This document shows, one piece after another, positions 9,618-18,060 of a stretch of DNA of 64,000 nucleotides. Within the stretch, counting starts at the first letter, position 1, and every line of letters begins with the position of its first letter. The stretch is from contig NZ_JWLW01000023.1 in assembly GCF_000808575.1 (NCBI RefSeq), positions 301,691 to 365,690 on the forward strand, read 5' to 3'. The position numbers and the translations under genes were made by a program. The notes under the pieces are model-generated. The model made no database searches, was not told where the DNA came from, and saw only the letters and a list, made by a program, of their open reading frames with translations. The DNA comes from Alteromonas marina (GTDB lineage: Bacteria > Pseudomonadota > Gammaproteobacteria > Enterobacterales > Alteromonadaceae).

Positions 9618-10934
9618 TTAATTCGCATTAAGCCCTGCATGTAGACAGCGTCTGTAGGCCGCCACAGCGGGGAACAGCGATACCAAATATGTGCACCCCA
9701 GTATCAGTAAAATGATAATAATACTGCTTTGACCAAACAGCGGGCTGCTTAAAAACAACCCATAGGTACTGCTTAACCAAGGCTTTAGTGCGCTCATAAG
9801 CCCAGCAACCAAGCCTAAACTCAGTGCGGCACTTACAATCGTAAGCAGCATCGCTTCAATCTGTATGAGTAGCAGTAAGGTAAACGGTCCTGCGCCTATA
9901 GTTCGTAAAACCGCGATTTCTTGATAACGTTCTCGCATCGTGGCCAGTAGCATAGTCGCAAGCCCAATTAGCGCGCAGATGACGATAAGACCGGAAAGGC
10001 CAAGCAAAAGCGATTCTACATTTCCCATAATTTGCCAAAGTTCTGCGAGTGCCATCCCGGGTAGAATTGCCATTAGCGGCTCTTTTTTACTTTGATTAAT
10101 TTGATACTGAAGCTGCAGTGCCGTTACCCGATGTTTTAGCCCCAGCATCACCACGGATACTGACTCAGGCGTAAACGCTTCGCTATTGTAAGCTGCACGT
10201 TCTTTTGTATGCTCGTCATGCTCATGCTCATGCTCATGCTCATGCTCTTTCGCCTTGTCAGCAGGTTTACGGCCTAAAATTGAGGTGGGCGAATGTTTAG
10301 ACCCTGTGTGGGCTTCTTCAAGTCCCTGTAGGGTAACGTATACGGCTTTATCTACGGGCGTACCGGTTTTCTTAACTATGCCTGAGATAGTGAAAGGGTG
10401 ATCGTCATGGTTGTTGAACGATACGCTACCCAGACCATGGGAAATAATAATCTTATCCCCTACCTTGTACCCCAATGATTTGGCGATGTCTGCGCCAACA
10501 ACGGTAGACAGTGGCTGCGTAAATGCCGAGCCTGCTGCCATTTCAAGTGACTGCATATCACCATATTTAAAGTGGTCGAAAAAGCTGTTGGTCGTACCTA
10601 CTACTCTAAAACCTCTGTGTGTATCACCCAAAGATAGTGGGATAAGCCACGATACCTGCTTGTTAGATTGAAGCGCAGCAATACTTTTAAATTCAATACC
10701 TTTGGTGGGCGTGCCTATATTAAATACTGACGACAGGAGTAAATTAAGCTGCCCACTTGGTGCGCCAACAATAAGATCAACACCAGAAACGGTGCGTGTA
10801 AAACTGGTTTTAACTTGGGTGCGAATAATGTCCACGCACAAAAGTAAACTAATGCTGATGGTAATGCTTAACAGTGTGAGGATTGCCGTTGTTTTCCTGC
10901 GCTTTAAGCTTTCAATAGCAATGGTACTTAGCAT
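9618..10934 (-). CDS. ABC transporter permease, FtsX/MacB-like, with a His-Glu-rich periplasmic loop
   Basis: A 438-residue permease with one N-terminal membrane helix (about 17-37), a large periplasmic domain, and three C-terminal helices (about 310-430) in the FtsX arrangement. Such permeases work with LolD/MacB-type ATPases in lipoprotein release, peptide export or mechanotransmission. The periplasmic domain contains a run of alternating His and Glu near residues 228-241, which suggests metal binding. Related ATPase/permease pairs occur beside zinc-responsive zrg-type genes in Vibrio and relatives; no such partner is seen here, so a zinc role is only a suggestion. ATG overlaps the ATPase stop by one base (TAATG), so the two are translationally coupled. 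Confidence 0.85.
   Translation of the reverse strand: MLSTIAIESLKRRKTTAILTLLSITISISLLLCVDIIRTQVKTSFTRTVSGVDLIVGAPSGQLNLLLSSVFNIGTPTKGIEFKSIAALQSNKQVSWLIPLSLGDTHRGFRVVGTTNSFFDHFKYGDMQSLEMAAGSAFTQPLSTVVGADIAKSLGYKVGDKIIISHGLGSVSFNNHDDHPFTISGIVKKTGTPVDKAVYVTLQGLEEAHTGSKHSPTSILGRKPADKAKEHEHEHEHEHDEHTKERAAYNSEAFTPESVSVVMLGLKHRVTALQLQYQINQSKKEPLMAILPGMALAELWQIMGNVESLLLGLSGLIVICALIGLATMLLATMRERYQEIAVLRTIGAGPFTLLLLIQIEAMLLTIVSAALSLGLVAGLMSALKPWLSSTYGLFLSSPLFGQSSIIIILLILGCTYLVSLFPAVAAYRRCLHAGLNAN
10217..10247. repeat. Hexanucleotide tandem repeat (CATGCT)5
   Basis: Five perfect copies of CATGCT plus one base lie inside the permease gene. On the coding strand they read GAGCAT, encoding Glu-His pairs. 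Slippage by one unit would add or remove two residues without a frameshift. Confidence 0.9.
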
Positions 10935-11737
10935 TACGCACGCTCCTGTGCTTTTGGGGCCTCATCGCCTCGCGTTTTTATGTGATTTTTACTTGGGCTT
11001 AATTCACTCATGCTGCAGTGGCGGTCAAAATAACTCTCCATGGCTTTATCGTGACTAACAAAAATCATGGTGCTTTCACCTGCCACATCTTTTAGCAGCG
11101 ACATAAAACTATCTCTGGCATCGGTATCTAGGGCAGAGGTAGGTTCATCGACAATTAATAATTGTGGGTCGTTAATCAGTGCTCTGGCAATGGCAACGCG
11201 CTGCTGCTGACCAATACTCAATGCGTCAGCTTTCGCATGTAGCACGTGCGAAGACAGTTGTAGCTTGTCCAGTAAATGACGAAGCTTTGCGTCTGAAGCT
11301 GTTTTGCTAACGTTTGTACTTGCAAAATACACCGCCGCATTAATGTTCTGTGCCACAGAAAGGTAGGGAATAAGATTAAATTGTTGAAAAACAACGCCGA
11401 TATTGCGTGCTCTAAACTTGTCCCGCTGTCGGTTCGACAATGCGGAGAAAGGCTGCGCTAATAAGGCGATGTCGCCCTGAGTTGGAGTTAATGTTCCGCA
11501 CAGCAAATTGAGCAATGTGCTCTTTCCGCTACCCGAAGGCCCTGAGAGAAAAACGTGCTCACCTTGCGAAACTTGCCACGCTTTAATGTCAATGATGGGG
11601 GGACTTTCTTTGGTGTACCAAAACTGTAAATTGCTAACTTCAATCGCTGTGTTGCGCTCTTTTATCGCTGCGCTGTGATCTCCAGACACTGCGTTGTGTT
11701 GGGAGTGAGTGCTATTGTTTTTATTGATGGTATTCAC
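10934..11737 (-). CDS. ABC transporter ATP-binding protein, LolD/MacB-like
   Basis: A 267-residue ATPase with Walker A GPSGSGKST (about residues 67-75), Q-loop VVFQQFNLIPYLSV, signature LSIGQQQRVAIARAL and Walker B LLIVDEPTSALD, followed by the H-loop histidine in IFVSHD. This layout is typical of the LolD/MacB/FtsE branch that pairs with FtsX-type permeases. The first 30 residues are polar with several histidines and precede the conserved fold, so the true start could be slightly downstream. It is the first gene of a two-gene operon with the permease. Confidence 0.88.
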   Translation of the reverse strand: MNTINKNNSTHSQHNAVSGDHSAAIKERNTAIEVSNLQFWYTKESPPIIDIKAWQVSQGEHVFLSGPSGSGKSTLLNLLCGTLTPTQGDIALLAQPFSALSNRQRDKFRARNIGVVFQQFNLIPYLSVAQNINAAVYFASTNVSKTASDAKLRHLLDKLQLSSHVLHAKADALSIGQQQRVAIARALINDPQLLIVDEPTSALDTDARDSFMSLLKDVAGESTMIFVSHDKAMESYFDRHCSMSELSPSKNHIKTRGDEAPKAQERA

Positions 11738-11959
11738 GCTAAGCCCGACCTGTATTTACGTCTTATGTTCACATTAGCAAAAGCGACACGTCTGTTCACC
11801 CAGTTGAAAACCAGAGAAAACACATTGCCGCATTGAGGTAATGTTATCAAATAACATTTTTGCGTATAGCTATGCTATCAGATCTCATCAGCCTAAAGCG
11901 GCAATTGCTCTTATTAATTGTTCATCATAACGACGCAAAAGAGAGGCGCGCCTAAATTA

Positions 11960-12247
11960 TCAACCATTAGCTTGTAGCTTTACCACTTCTGCGCTTTCGT
12001 CTTCTAATACGCTTTCTGCGGTAGCGCCTTTGAAAATCTTACTGATTTTATCTTTGTTTTTAGACAGCATAATGGTGAGTTCTTCCACTACGCTATCGTC
12101 TAGCTTGATGCCCTTCGCATGAATGTAGTCAGCAAGGTTATCTGCTGCATCGAGCATTTTGTCATACTGATCGGCTTCTTTTTTGTCGGTAGTTACCAAT
12201 TTTTCTACCCCTTTGTGCGTAACAACATACTGTGTGGTAATGGCCAT
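11960..12247 (-). CDS. yebG: YebG family SOS-response protein
   Basis: The protein (95 residues) matches E. coli YebG along its N-terminal two thirds: a YVVTHKGVEKLV opening, then KKEADQYDKMLDAADNLADYI. YebG is a small, LexA-controlled DNA-damage-inducible protein of unknown biochemical role. A longer frame begins at 12274, but ATG 12247 is preceded by GGGGA at good spacing and matches the family N-terminus. A consensus LexA box lies 46 bp upstream. Confidence 0.88.
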   Translation of the reverse strand: MAITTQYVVTHKGVEKLVTTDKKEADQYDKMLDAADNLADYIHAKGIKLDDSVVEELTIMLSKNKDKISKIFKGATAESVLEDESAEVVKLQANG

Positions 12248-12292
12248 GGTAGGTCCCCTGTTTATTAAAGACACAAAAACTGTACAGTATTT

Positions 12293-12312
12293 TACTGTAT
12301 AAATAAACAGTA
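12293..12312. promoter_or_regulatory. LexA (SOS) box upstream of yebG
   Basis: The core reads CTGTATAAATAAACAG (12295-12310), an exact CTGT-N8-ACAG site, flanked by TA on both sides to give a symmetric 20-bp match to the gammaproteobacterial LexA consensus. Further ACAGTA/TACTGT half-sites lie just beside it at 12279-12298. Confidence 0.9.
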
Positions 12313-12380
12313 TTTTAGTTAAATGTCTGAGCGTAGTGTTTGGGGAAAGGACAAATGGTTGTTCTTAAGGTGATTAATGC

Positions 12381-12409
12381 TTGTGCAATTAGTAACTGCT
12401 GCGTATAAT
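12381..12409 (+). promoter_or_regulatory. Sigma70-type promoter of the rpsF operon
   Basis: TTGTGC (12381-12386) and a perfect TATAAT (12404-12409) are separated by 17 bp. Transcription would start near 12416, giving a leader of about 75 nt before rpsF. Confidence 0.8.
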
Positions 12410-12429
12410 GCGCGCCCTTACAGCCATCC

Positions 12430-12493
12430 CAATTCGTTCCTTGTCTCCATACAGTCGGCTGTACTGTCGAGGCTACAACCGTAAGGAGCTATA
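12430..12493 (+). promoter_or_regulatory. Candidate S6:S18 autoregulatory mRNA leader
   Basis: The leader holds a potential hairpin at 12451-12467 (ACAGT pairing with ACTGT) and an ACCG element at 12478-12481 just before the Shine-Dalgarno AAGGAG. Many bacteria repress rpsF-rpsR by binding the S6:S18 complex to such a leader with a CCG element. The match was made by eye and is tentative. Confidence 0.4.
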
Positions 12494-12895
12494 ATGCGTC
12501 ATTACGAAATCGTATTTATGGTTCACCCTGATCAGAGTGAACAAGTACCTGGTATGATCGAGCGTTATACCACAATCCTAAAGCAAGACGGTGGTCAGAT
12601 TCATCGTTTAGAAGATTGGGGTCGTCGTCAACTGGCTTACCCAATTGAAAAGCTGCACAAAGCCCACTACGTACTAATCAATGCTGAAGCGTCTGCAGAA
12701 GCTGTTGATGAATTGGAAAATGCTTTCCGTTTCAACGACGTGATCCTACGTAACATGGTTATGCGCACTAAGACTGCTGTGACTGAGCCTTCTCCAATGA
12801 TGAAAGAAGAGCCTCGTCGTGAGCGTCGTGACGATTCTGCTCCTCGCCAAGATCGCGCGGAAAAGAAAACTGAAACCACTGAAGACAACGCTTAA
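12494..12895 (+). CDS. rpsF: 30S ribosomal protein S6
   Basis: The sequence opens [21 protein letters not shown], as in E. coli S6, and keeps the [17 protein letters not shown] strand that contacts S18. It binds the central domain of 16S rRNA as a dimer with S18. Its 133 residues include an acidic/basic low-complexity tail after residue 100, also common in S6 proteins, where E. coli adds glutamates. It is preceded by AAGGAG and starts the S6-S18-L9 operon. priB, which sits between rpsF and rpsR in E. coli, is absent here. Confidence 0.97.
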   Translation: MRHYEIVFMVHPDQSEQVPGMIERYTTILKQDGGQIHRLEDWGRRQLAYPIEKLHKAHYVLINAEASAEAVDELENAFRFNDVILRNMVMRTKTAVTEPSPMMKEEPRRERRDDSAPRQDRAEKKTETTEDNA

Positions 12896-12906
12896 GGAGA
12901 TCACCC

Positions 12907-13134
12907 ATGGCTCGTTTTTTCAGACGTCGTAAGTTCTGCCGTTTCACTGCAGAAGGTGTGACTGAGATTGATTACAAAGATATCGCTACTCTTAAGAACT
13001 ACATCACTGAGAGCGGTAAAATTGTCCCTAGCCGTATTACTGGTACAAGCGCAAAATATCAGCGTCAGCTGTCTTCTGCGATCAAGCGCGCACGTTTCCT
13101 TGCGTTGCTTCCGTACACTGATTCACACAAGTAA
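12907..13134 (+). CDS. rpsR: 30S ribosomal protein S18
   Basis: A 75-residue basic protein with the S18 signature [21 protein letters not shown] and the conserved [29 protein letters not shown]. It partners S6 on the 30S platform. A strong AAGGAG precedes the ATG, and only 11 bp separate it from rpsF, leaving no room for priB. Confidence 0.98.
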   Translation: MARFFRRRKFCRFTAEGVTEIDYKDIATLKNYITESGKIVPSRITGTSAKYQRQLSSAIKRARFLALLPYTDSHK

Positions 13135-13160
13135 TTTGGCGAATATAAGGGTTAGCTAAG

Positions 13161-13613
13161 ATGAATATCATCCTACTAGATAAAATCGCCAACCTTGGCG
13201 GCCTGGGCGACCAAGTGACTGTTAAGTCTGGTTACGCTCGTAACTTCCTTTTCCCACAGGGTAAAGCGGTTCCTGCAACTAAAGACAACGTTGAAAAGTT
13301 CGAAGCACGCCGTGCTGAACTTGAAGCGAAAATTGCTGAGCAACTAGCTGCTGCTAACGCACGCGCTGAAAAAGTTGCTGAGCTTGCTGAAGTTACAATC
13401 GCAGCTCCTGCTGGTGACGAAGGTAAACTATTTGGCTCTGTTGGTACTCGTGACATCGCTGATGCAATCACTGCAGCTGGCGTTGAAGTACAAAAAGCAG
13501 AAGTTAAACTACCTACTGGTACTCTTCGTGAGACTGGTGAGTATGACATCGACTTACAACTTCACTCTGACGTTATCACTTCAATCAAAGTGATCATCAT
13601 TGCTGAAGCGTAA
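13161..13613 (+). CDS. rplI: 50S ribosomal protein L9
   Basis: A 150-residue protein beginning [19 protein letters not shown], with the conserved [16 protein letters not shown] segment that binds 23S rRNA, a long connecting alpha helix (about residues 42-75) and the C-terminal domain. Length equals the usual 148-150. It is the last gene of the operon, 26 bp after rpsR, and a strong terminator follows. Confidence 0.98.
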   Translation: MNIILLDKIANLGGLGDQVTVKSGYARNFLFPQGKAVPATKDNVEKFEARRAELEAKIAEQLAAANARAEKVAELAEVTIAAPAGDEGKLFGSVGTRDIADAITAAGVEVQKAEVKLPTGTLRETGEYDIDLQLHSDVITSIKVIIIAEA

Positions 13614-13628
13614 TCGCTGACGTATTTG

Positions 13629-13660
13629 AAAAAAGCCGCTCTTAGAGCGGCTTTTTTTTT
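13629..13660 (+). terminator. Rho-independent terminator of the rpsF-rpsR-rplI operon
   Basis: GCCGCTC-TTA-GAGCGGC (13635-13651) is followed by nine T residues. It lies 15 bp after the rplI stop. Confidence 0.93.
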
Positions 13661-13818
13661 GCGTATTTACTGTGGTGCTGATGGTTTCTCGCTTTACAAT
13701 AACGGTTAACCGCTATCTTAGTACTTGCGCTAAACTGCGGTTCTCTTGATATCTGCACAATTGAGTAAATAAAACATAGACGCGGCAGTCAACTAAGCGC
13801 TTTGCCTACAAGGATGCA

Positions 13819-14940
13819 ATGTTAAAAATGGTAATGAGTTTAAAGAAGTTAACGATGTTGTCGGCGTCGCTAGTAGTAGCAGGAAGTGTCGTGACTGGTT
13901 GCGCCAGCTCTAATCATGTTACTCAGATAGAAGGTGAAAATGCTGTAATCAAGCACACCAATGAGCCTGGGTATGAGGACAGATTCAGCAATATTTACGA
14001 CGGTTTTAAAGCATACCCTGTCACGTGCACTAATGATTGCTACCCGGCGTCTGCCGATATTGAATGTGAAAGTGACATGCAAAATTGTCAGTTCGTTGGC
14101 AACAACCCGACAGTGAACTTAAACACCCCCTTTACCGTTACCTGGTTAGGGCACGCAAGTTTTATACTTAACACCGCAAGTGGTGAACAAATACTTATCG
14201 ATCCTGTGTTTGGTCAGTTTGATTGGCCTGTTAACTGGGCTTTTCGATTGGCGGAAGGATTCAGCCGCAACGAACCCGCTGAGGTAGGTGAAGACAAACT
14301 CGCACAAACCGATGCTGTAGTTTATTCCCATATTCATTATGACCATTTTAATAAGGCCGATATTGCCGAATTAGGCACGAAGCCCGAATATCTTGTTCCG
14401 TTAGGTTTCGCAGAGCACTTCCCTAATAGAGGCTACACCATTAAAGAGATGGCGTGGTACACCAGCAAAAACGTAGGCAAAACCTCTATCCACTTCGTGC
14501 CTGCCCATCATTTCAGTAACCGAATTTGGGTGCCGTATTTGTACGAGGACGACAATGCGACACTGTGGGGTGGTTGGGTATTTGAGAGTGAAGGTAATAC
14601 TTTGTTCTTTGCGGGGGATACGGGATATTCACCGCACTTCAAGGATATTAAAGCCCGCTTTGGCGAAATAGATGTTTGCCTGATACCTATAGCCTCTTAT
14701 TTCAGCGAAACCTCACCTAAATGGTATCGCAAAGTACATACTACGCCAGAAGATGCCATTGTTGCGGCCCAAGACCTAGGCTGTAAAGCCGTGGTGCCTT
14801 GGGGCTATGGAAATGCCAGCTGGATGATGGGTGACAAAACGTCACATTCTGCGCTATTTCGTCTTATGAAAATGAAGAAGCAGCTAAACCCTGCAATGCC
14901 TTGGATTATTTTGAATGAAGGTGAGCAGGCGTCTTTTTAA
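13819..14940 (+). CDS. MBL-fold metallohydrolase lipoprotein, NAPE-PLD/RomA-like
   Basis: Residues 1-28 form a lipoprotein signal ending at VVTGC. The mature part is a metallo-beta-lactamase fold with the zinc motif HIHYDH (near residue 172), the preceding TWLGHASFIL strand, an isolated FAGDTGYSPHF metal aspartate, and a PAHHFS element. This pattern matches the NAPE-hydrolysing phospholipase D-like branch and bacterial RomA/UlaG-like proteins. Substrate is unknown; a phospholipid or lipid amide is possible by analogy. AAGGA precedes ATG 13819. The gene is alone between the L9 operon and a convergent MOSC gene. Confidence 0.82.
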   Translation: MLKMVMSLKKLTMLSASLVVAGSVVTGCASSNHVTQIEGENAVIKHTNEPGYEDRFSNIYDGFKAYPVTCTNDCYPASADIECESDMQNCQFVGNNPTVNLNTPFTVTWLGHASFILNTASGEQILIDPVFGQFDWPVNWAFRLAEGFSRNEPAEVGEDKLAQTDAVVYSHIHYDHFNKADIAELGTKPEYLVPLGFAEHFPNRGYTIKEMAWYTSKNVGKTSIHFVPAHHFSNRIWVPYLYEDDNATLWGGWVFESEGNTLFFAGDTGYSPHFKDIKARFGEIDVCLIPIASYFSETSPKWYRKVHTTPEDAIVAAQDLGCKAVVPWGYGNASWMMGDKTSHSALFRLMKMKKQLNPAMPWIILNEGEQASF

Positions 14941-14961
14941 TTTAAGCTAGGGATAAATGGC

Positions 14962-15600
14962 CTATTTATCCGCAATTTTTTGGCATTTTCCGCGCCATTC
15001 GTCATCAAGCGCCTCAAGTTTCGCTAGCTTTTGTGCCAGGGCTTTGTCTGCTTTGGTATGGGCGCATTGCATTAGGGTGTGAACATTAACGGTATCGTCC
15101 TCACGGTGCAGTAGTGTTACTTCGTTGCCTACGTAAATAGTACCGGTTTTAACAACCCGGTAGTACCAGCCAGTAATGCCTCGCTCTCCAACAAATCTAT
15201 CTAGGTTAGGGATGCCAAAACGTTGAGAGATTTTATTGCAAGGGGCACGGGGTGCACTTACTTGCAGTTCTACCTCGCCGAACTTCCATATATCGCCGAT
15301 ATAAACGGTAGCATCGTCCATGCCCTCTACACTGATGTTTTCGCCAATACTGCCCAGCGAAAATTCGCCTTCAGGAAAATGCTTTCTTAATGTCAGATAG
15401 TTGGTCGGGTTGAACTGATGCAGCACTTTCTCCGGTCCACCGTGAAGACGTTTGTTGGCCTGTTCATCTTCATCGGTTCTGTCCATATGTACCGTTAACG
15501 CGTCGACTGGGGCTTTAACAATACTGCTTGGTGCCCCACGAGGGCCTAACGGCTGAGGTTTTCCAGCAAACAGAGCGTTAACAGAAAATGAGGTAGACAT
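14962..15600 (-). CDS. MOSC domain protein, YiiM-like
   Basis: A 212-residue protein matching the YiiM branch of MOSC-domain proteins: an N-terminal KPQPLGPRGAPSSIVK, then LHGGPEKVLHQFN, GSIGENISVEGM, and the conserved cysteine in APRAPCNKIS that serves molybdenum-cofactor chemistry. The C-terminal 3-alpha extension (about residues 165-210) is present. E. coli YiiM is a molybdoenzyme that reduces N-hydroxylated bases and other substrates. It is convergent with the MBL lipoprotein and has no cofactor-biosynthesis neighbours. Confidence 0.88.
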   Translation of the reverse strand: MSTSFSVNALFAGKPQPLGPRGAPSSIVKAPVDALTVHMDRTDEDEQANKRLHGGPEKVLHQFNPTNYLTLRKHFPEGEFSLGSIGENISVEGMDDATVYIGDIWKFGEVELQVSAPRAPCNKISQRFGIPNLDRFVGERGITGWYYRVVKTGTIYVGNEVTLLHREDDTVNVHTLMQCAHTKADKALAQKLAKLEALDDEWRGKCQKIADK

Positions 15601-15710
15601 GGCATCTCCAAAAAATATTTTTGTGCATTTAAACCTTTCTACTATAGGGTACGACTAACCTTATAACACTAATAATGCTAATCAGCACCACAAATAACAA
15701 AGAGAAAAGA

Positions 15711-16286
15711 ATGGAACACACACAACAACGTGTTGTACACGCCAATGTGGTGTTTGGTAATAAAAGCGAAAATGAGCTGATATCTAAAGCGAAAAAGGGC
15801 GATAAGCAGGCATTTCGTTCCCTTTACGATGAACATATTGGGCGAGTCTACGCGCTTTGTTACCGGCTTACAGGTGAAAAGGGAATGGCAGAAGATGCTT
15901 CGCAAGAAGTCTTTATTCAGCTATGGAAAAAATTGGGTAATTTTGACGGTCAAAGCCAATTTTCCACGTGGTTACACAGCGTAACGGCAAACATTACCAT
16001 CTCTTATATGCGTAAGCAGAAAGGGTGGGTACAGCGGATGTTTAACTTGGAAAATAGCGGTATTAACGAGATGCCGGCTGAAGAAAACAGCACCGATGTG
16101 GATTTAGAGGCATTAGTTATTCGCTTACCCGAGCGAGCCAGAATGGTTTTCGTGCTCCATGCGTTAGAGGGTTACCGACACGAAGACATTGCCAGCATGT
16201 TGAACATGGCAGTGGGCTCAAGCAAAGCACAATTTTTCCGTGCTAAGCAATTATTGAAAGATTTTATGGGAGTCGATGATGAGTAA
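15711..16286 (+). CDS. ECF-type RNA polymerase sigma factor
   Basis: Region 2 is clear (FRSLYDEHIGRVYALCYRL, then AEDASQEVFIQLWKKLGNFDG and FSTWLHSVTANITISYMRK), and region 4 ends the protein (LPERARMVFVLHALEGYRHEDIASML with a helix-turn-helix). There is no region 1 or 3. A start at 15675 is possible, but ATG 15711 has a purine-rich AAAGAGAAAAGA before it. The gene overlaps the next frame by 8 bp, as usual for a sigma/anti-sigma pair. The target promoter is unknown; the following DUF4097-type gene may be part of the regulon. Confidence 0.9.
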   Translation: MEHTQQRVVHANVVFGNKSENELISKAKKGDKQAFRSLYDEHIGRVYALCYRLTGEKGMAEDASQEVFIQLWKKLGNFDGQSQFSTWLHSVTANITISYMRKQKGWVQRMFNLENSGINEMPAEENSTDVDLEALVIRLPERARMVFVLHALEGYRHEDIASMLNMAVGSSKAQFFRAKQLLKDFMGVDDE

Positions 16287-16791
16287 TTTTGACGACAAGC
16301 TTGCTCAGCATATTTCTGGGATATCAAAAGAGAAGCAACCAGAACGAGATTTGTGGCGAGGTATTGAACTCGGTATAACATCGCAGCAAGGCGACGCTTC
16401 ACAAGACGACGCTTCATCATCTACGGTTACATCAAAACAGTGGATGGCGATAGCCGCAAGTGTTTGTTTAGTTATTGTATTGTGGTTCGCTGCTCCTTTT
16501 GCGTTTAAAGCTGAAGAAAGCCGAAGTGATGGCTATGCCCTGATTGACGCAATGAGTATGCAGCAGCAACAACAAGTAAATAGTCTTCTTGCTAGTTATG
16601 AAAGTACAACAGCGCTAACTGAAGATTGGCAAGAACAATTAAAAGAATTAGACGATGCTGCTGATGTTATCAAAGCAGCGTTAAAGGACGATCCTGACAA
16701 CTCAGCATTAATCAAAATGCTGCATCACGTATATCAACAGCAAATTGCCTTAATTGAGCGAGTGCACGCGCCAAAGTGGCAGCAAATTTAA
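16279..16791 (+). CDS. Single-pass membrane protein, probable anti-sigma factor
   Basis: A 170-residue protein with a cytoplasmic N-terminus of about 54 residues, one membrane helix (WMAIAASVCLVIVLWFAAPFAF) and a periplasmic, Gln-rich, helical C-terminal part. This topology and the 8-bp overlap with the ECF sigma gene suggest an anti-sigma factor. No zinc-finger ZAS motif (HxxxCxxC) is present, so the mode of sigma binding would differ. ATG 16279 is better spaced from GGGAG (16268-16272) than ATG 16276. Confidence 0.65.
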   Translation: MSNFDDKLAQHISGISKEKQPERDLWRGIELGITSQQGDASQDDASSSTVTSKQWMAIAASVCLVIVLWFAAPFAFKAEESRSDGYALIDAMSMQQQQQVNSLLASYESTTALTEDWQEQLKELDDAADVIKAALKDDPDNSALIKMLHHVYQQQIALIERVHAPKWQQI

Positions 16792-16804
16792 TAAGGGTTT
16801 AAAG

Positions 16805-17806
16805 ATGAATATGAATACGAAAAGCACATTTTTGCACACGTTCATGGCACCTTTGGGGGCCAAGGTATTACTTACTACTGCGCTGCTAAGTATCGCTACT
16901 ACAGCGTTTGCAGGAGAAAAAGTAGATAAGACCATCGACACATCTTCTTCGCCGAAAGTGGACATTGAACACATCAACGGAAAAGCAGATATTCGAGTTT
17001 GGGATAAGTCTCAGGTTCGTGTCACCGGTGAACTGGGCGATCAAACTGAAGAGTTCATCTTTGAAAGACGCGGAGATGTTGTGGTTATACACGTTGAAGT
17101 CGAGCGCCACTCAAAGAGCTGGTTTAATAAAGGGAAAGATGGCGACGACCTTGTTATCTATATACCTTCAGCAAGCGACCTTCACTACACCGCTGTCAAT
17201 GCTGATCTTATTGCAGAAGGTATAACAAAAGCAGTAGATGTTGAGGTGGTAAACGGCGACGTAACCCTTAAAAACATAGGTGAGCGGGTTGAAGTTGAGT
17301 CGGTTAATGGCGATATCGTGCTTGAGAATGTGAGAGGCCGTTTAGAGGCGGAAACAGTGAATGGTGAAATTGAAGCGTCACACTCAGGAAACACCCCAAT
17401 AGGCTTTGCGTCAGTTAATGGCAAGCTCGACATCACTTCCGATAGCCCAGACGTATCAGTAGAAACCGTCAACGGTCGAATCGATGTGTCACTTCAAGCG
17501 GTGGACGTACTGCAAATCAATACGGTTAATGGAAGGACTTACGCAAGTTTAGGTCTTAATAAGAACGGTAGCGTAAAAGCGAATTCTGTAGGCGGTGCGA
17601 TGGAATTTGTCTTTCAAGATGGCGTATCGGCACAGTTTGATATTGAGACGCACGCTGGCGGCAACATTGTAAACAATATCAGTGATGAAAAGTCGCAAAA
17701 GCCTAAGTATGGCCCAGGTAGCTGGCTACGCTTTATCCACAACGGTGGGGCTGCAAATGTAGACATCTCTACGGTTCATGGGCGAATTGAAATAGACCAA
17801 AAGTGA
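16805..17806 (+). CDS. Exported DUF4097-like repeat protein (putative adhesin type)
   Basis: The protein (333 residues) has a signal peptide ending near TTAFAG. The mature part consists of short beta-strand repeats in which VNG recurs about every 18-20 residues (VNGDVTL, VNGDIVL, VNGEIEA, VNGKLDI, VNGRIDV, VNGRTYA), the pattern of the DUF4097/DUF4098 fold, likely a single-stranded beta-helix. Such genes commonly sit behind a sigma/anti-sigma pair; function is unknown. A longer frame from 16754 overlaps the previous gene, but ATG 16805 follows an AAGGG and starts the signal peptide. It closes a three-gene operon. Confidence 0.78.
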   Translation: MNMNTKSTFLHTFMAPLGAKVLLTTALLSIATTAFAGEKVDKTIDTSSSPKVDIEHINGKADIRVWDKSQVRVTGELGDQTEEFIFERRGDVVVIHVEVERHSKSWFNKGKDGDDLVIYIPSASDLHYTAVNADLIAEGITKAVDVEVVNGDVTLKNIGERVEVESVNGDIVLENVRGRLEAETVNGEIEASHSGNTPIGFASVNGKLDITSDSPDVSVETVNGRIDVSLQAVDVLQINTVNGRTYASLGLNKNGSVKANSVGGAMEFVFQDGVSAQFDIETHAGGNIVNNISDEKSQKPKYGPGSWLRFIHNGGAANVDISTVHGRIEIDQK

Positions 17807-17892
17807 ATAAGCTATAGACAACACAATTGAAACTTTAGGTTGAAAAAATGAATTTAGTCCACATTTATTAATCAGACATGTGGTGATTAATG

Positions 17893-17921
17893 AAAAGCTG
17901 CGAGTGATCGCAGCTTTTTTT
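17893..17921 (+). terminator. Rho-independent terminator after the sigma factor operon
   Basis: AAAAGCTGCG (17893-17902) and CGCAGCTTTT (17909-17918) flank a 6-nt loop, followed by further T residues. It lies about 90 bp downstream of the DUF4097-like gene. Confidence 0.88.
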
Positions 17922-18060
17922 GTTTGGTCGCTAAAAATGTGTAGCTGAGCGTTTGTAAGTAACAAAAGTGCGTTTTAATGGCTCTTAGTTACAAGTTAGC
18001 CGACCTGCATGCATCACCCACATCATCACATGGTTTGTTATTTTTTGATTGGAGGTTAAA

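Noticed and set aside
10217..10247. The hexamer repeat as a phase-variable on/off switch
   Set aside because: Units of six bases keep the reading frame, so slippage cannot switch the gene off.
13232..13549. A 105-codon frame antisense to rplI
   Set aside because: It is a low-complexity Ser/Ala-rich shadow of the highly biased ribosomal gene.
16276..16286. Programmed frameshift fusing the sigma factor and the next gene
   Set aside because: The overlap is a normal ATGATGAGTAA junction with its own Shine-Dalgarno; no slippery site is visible.
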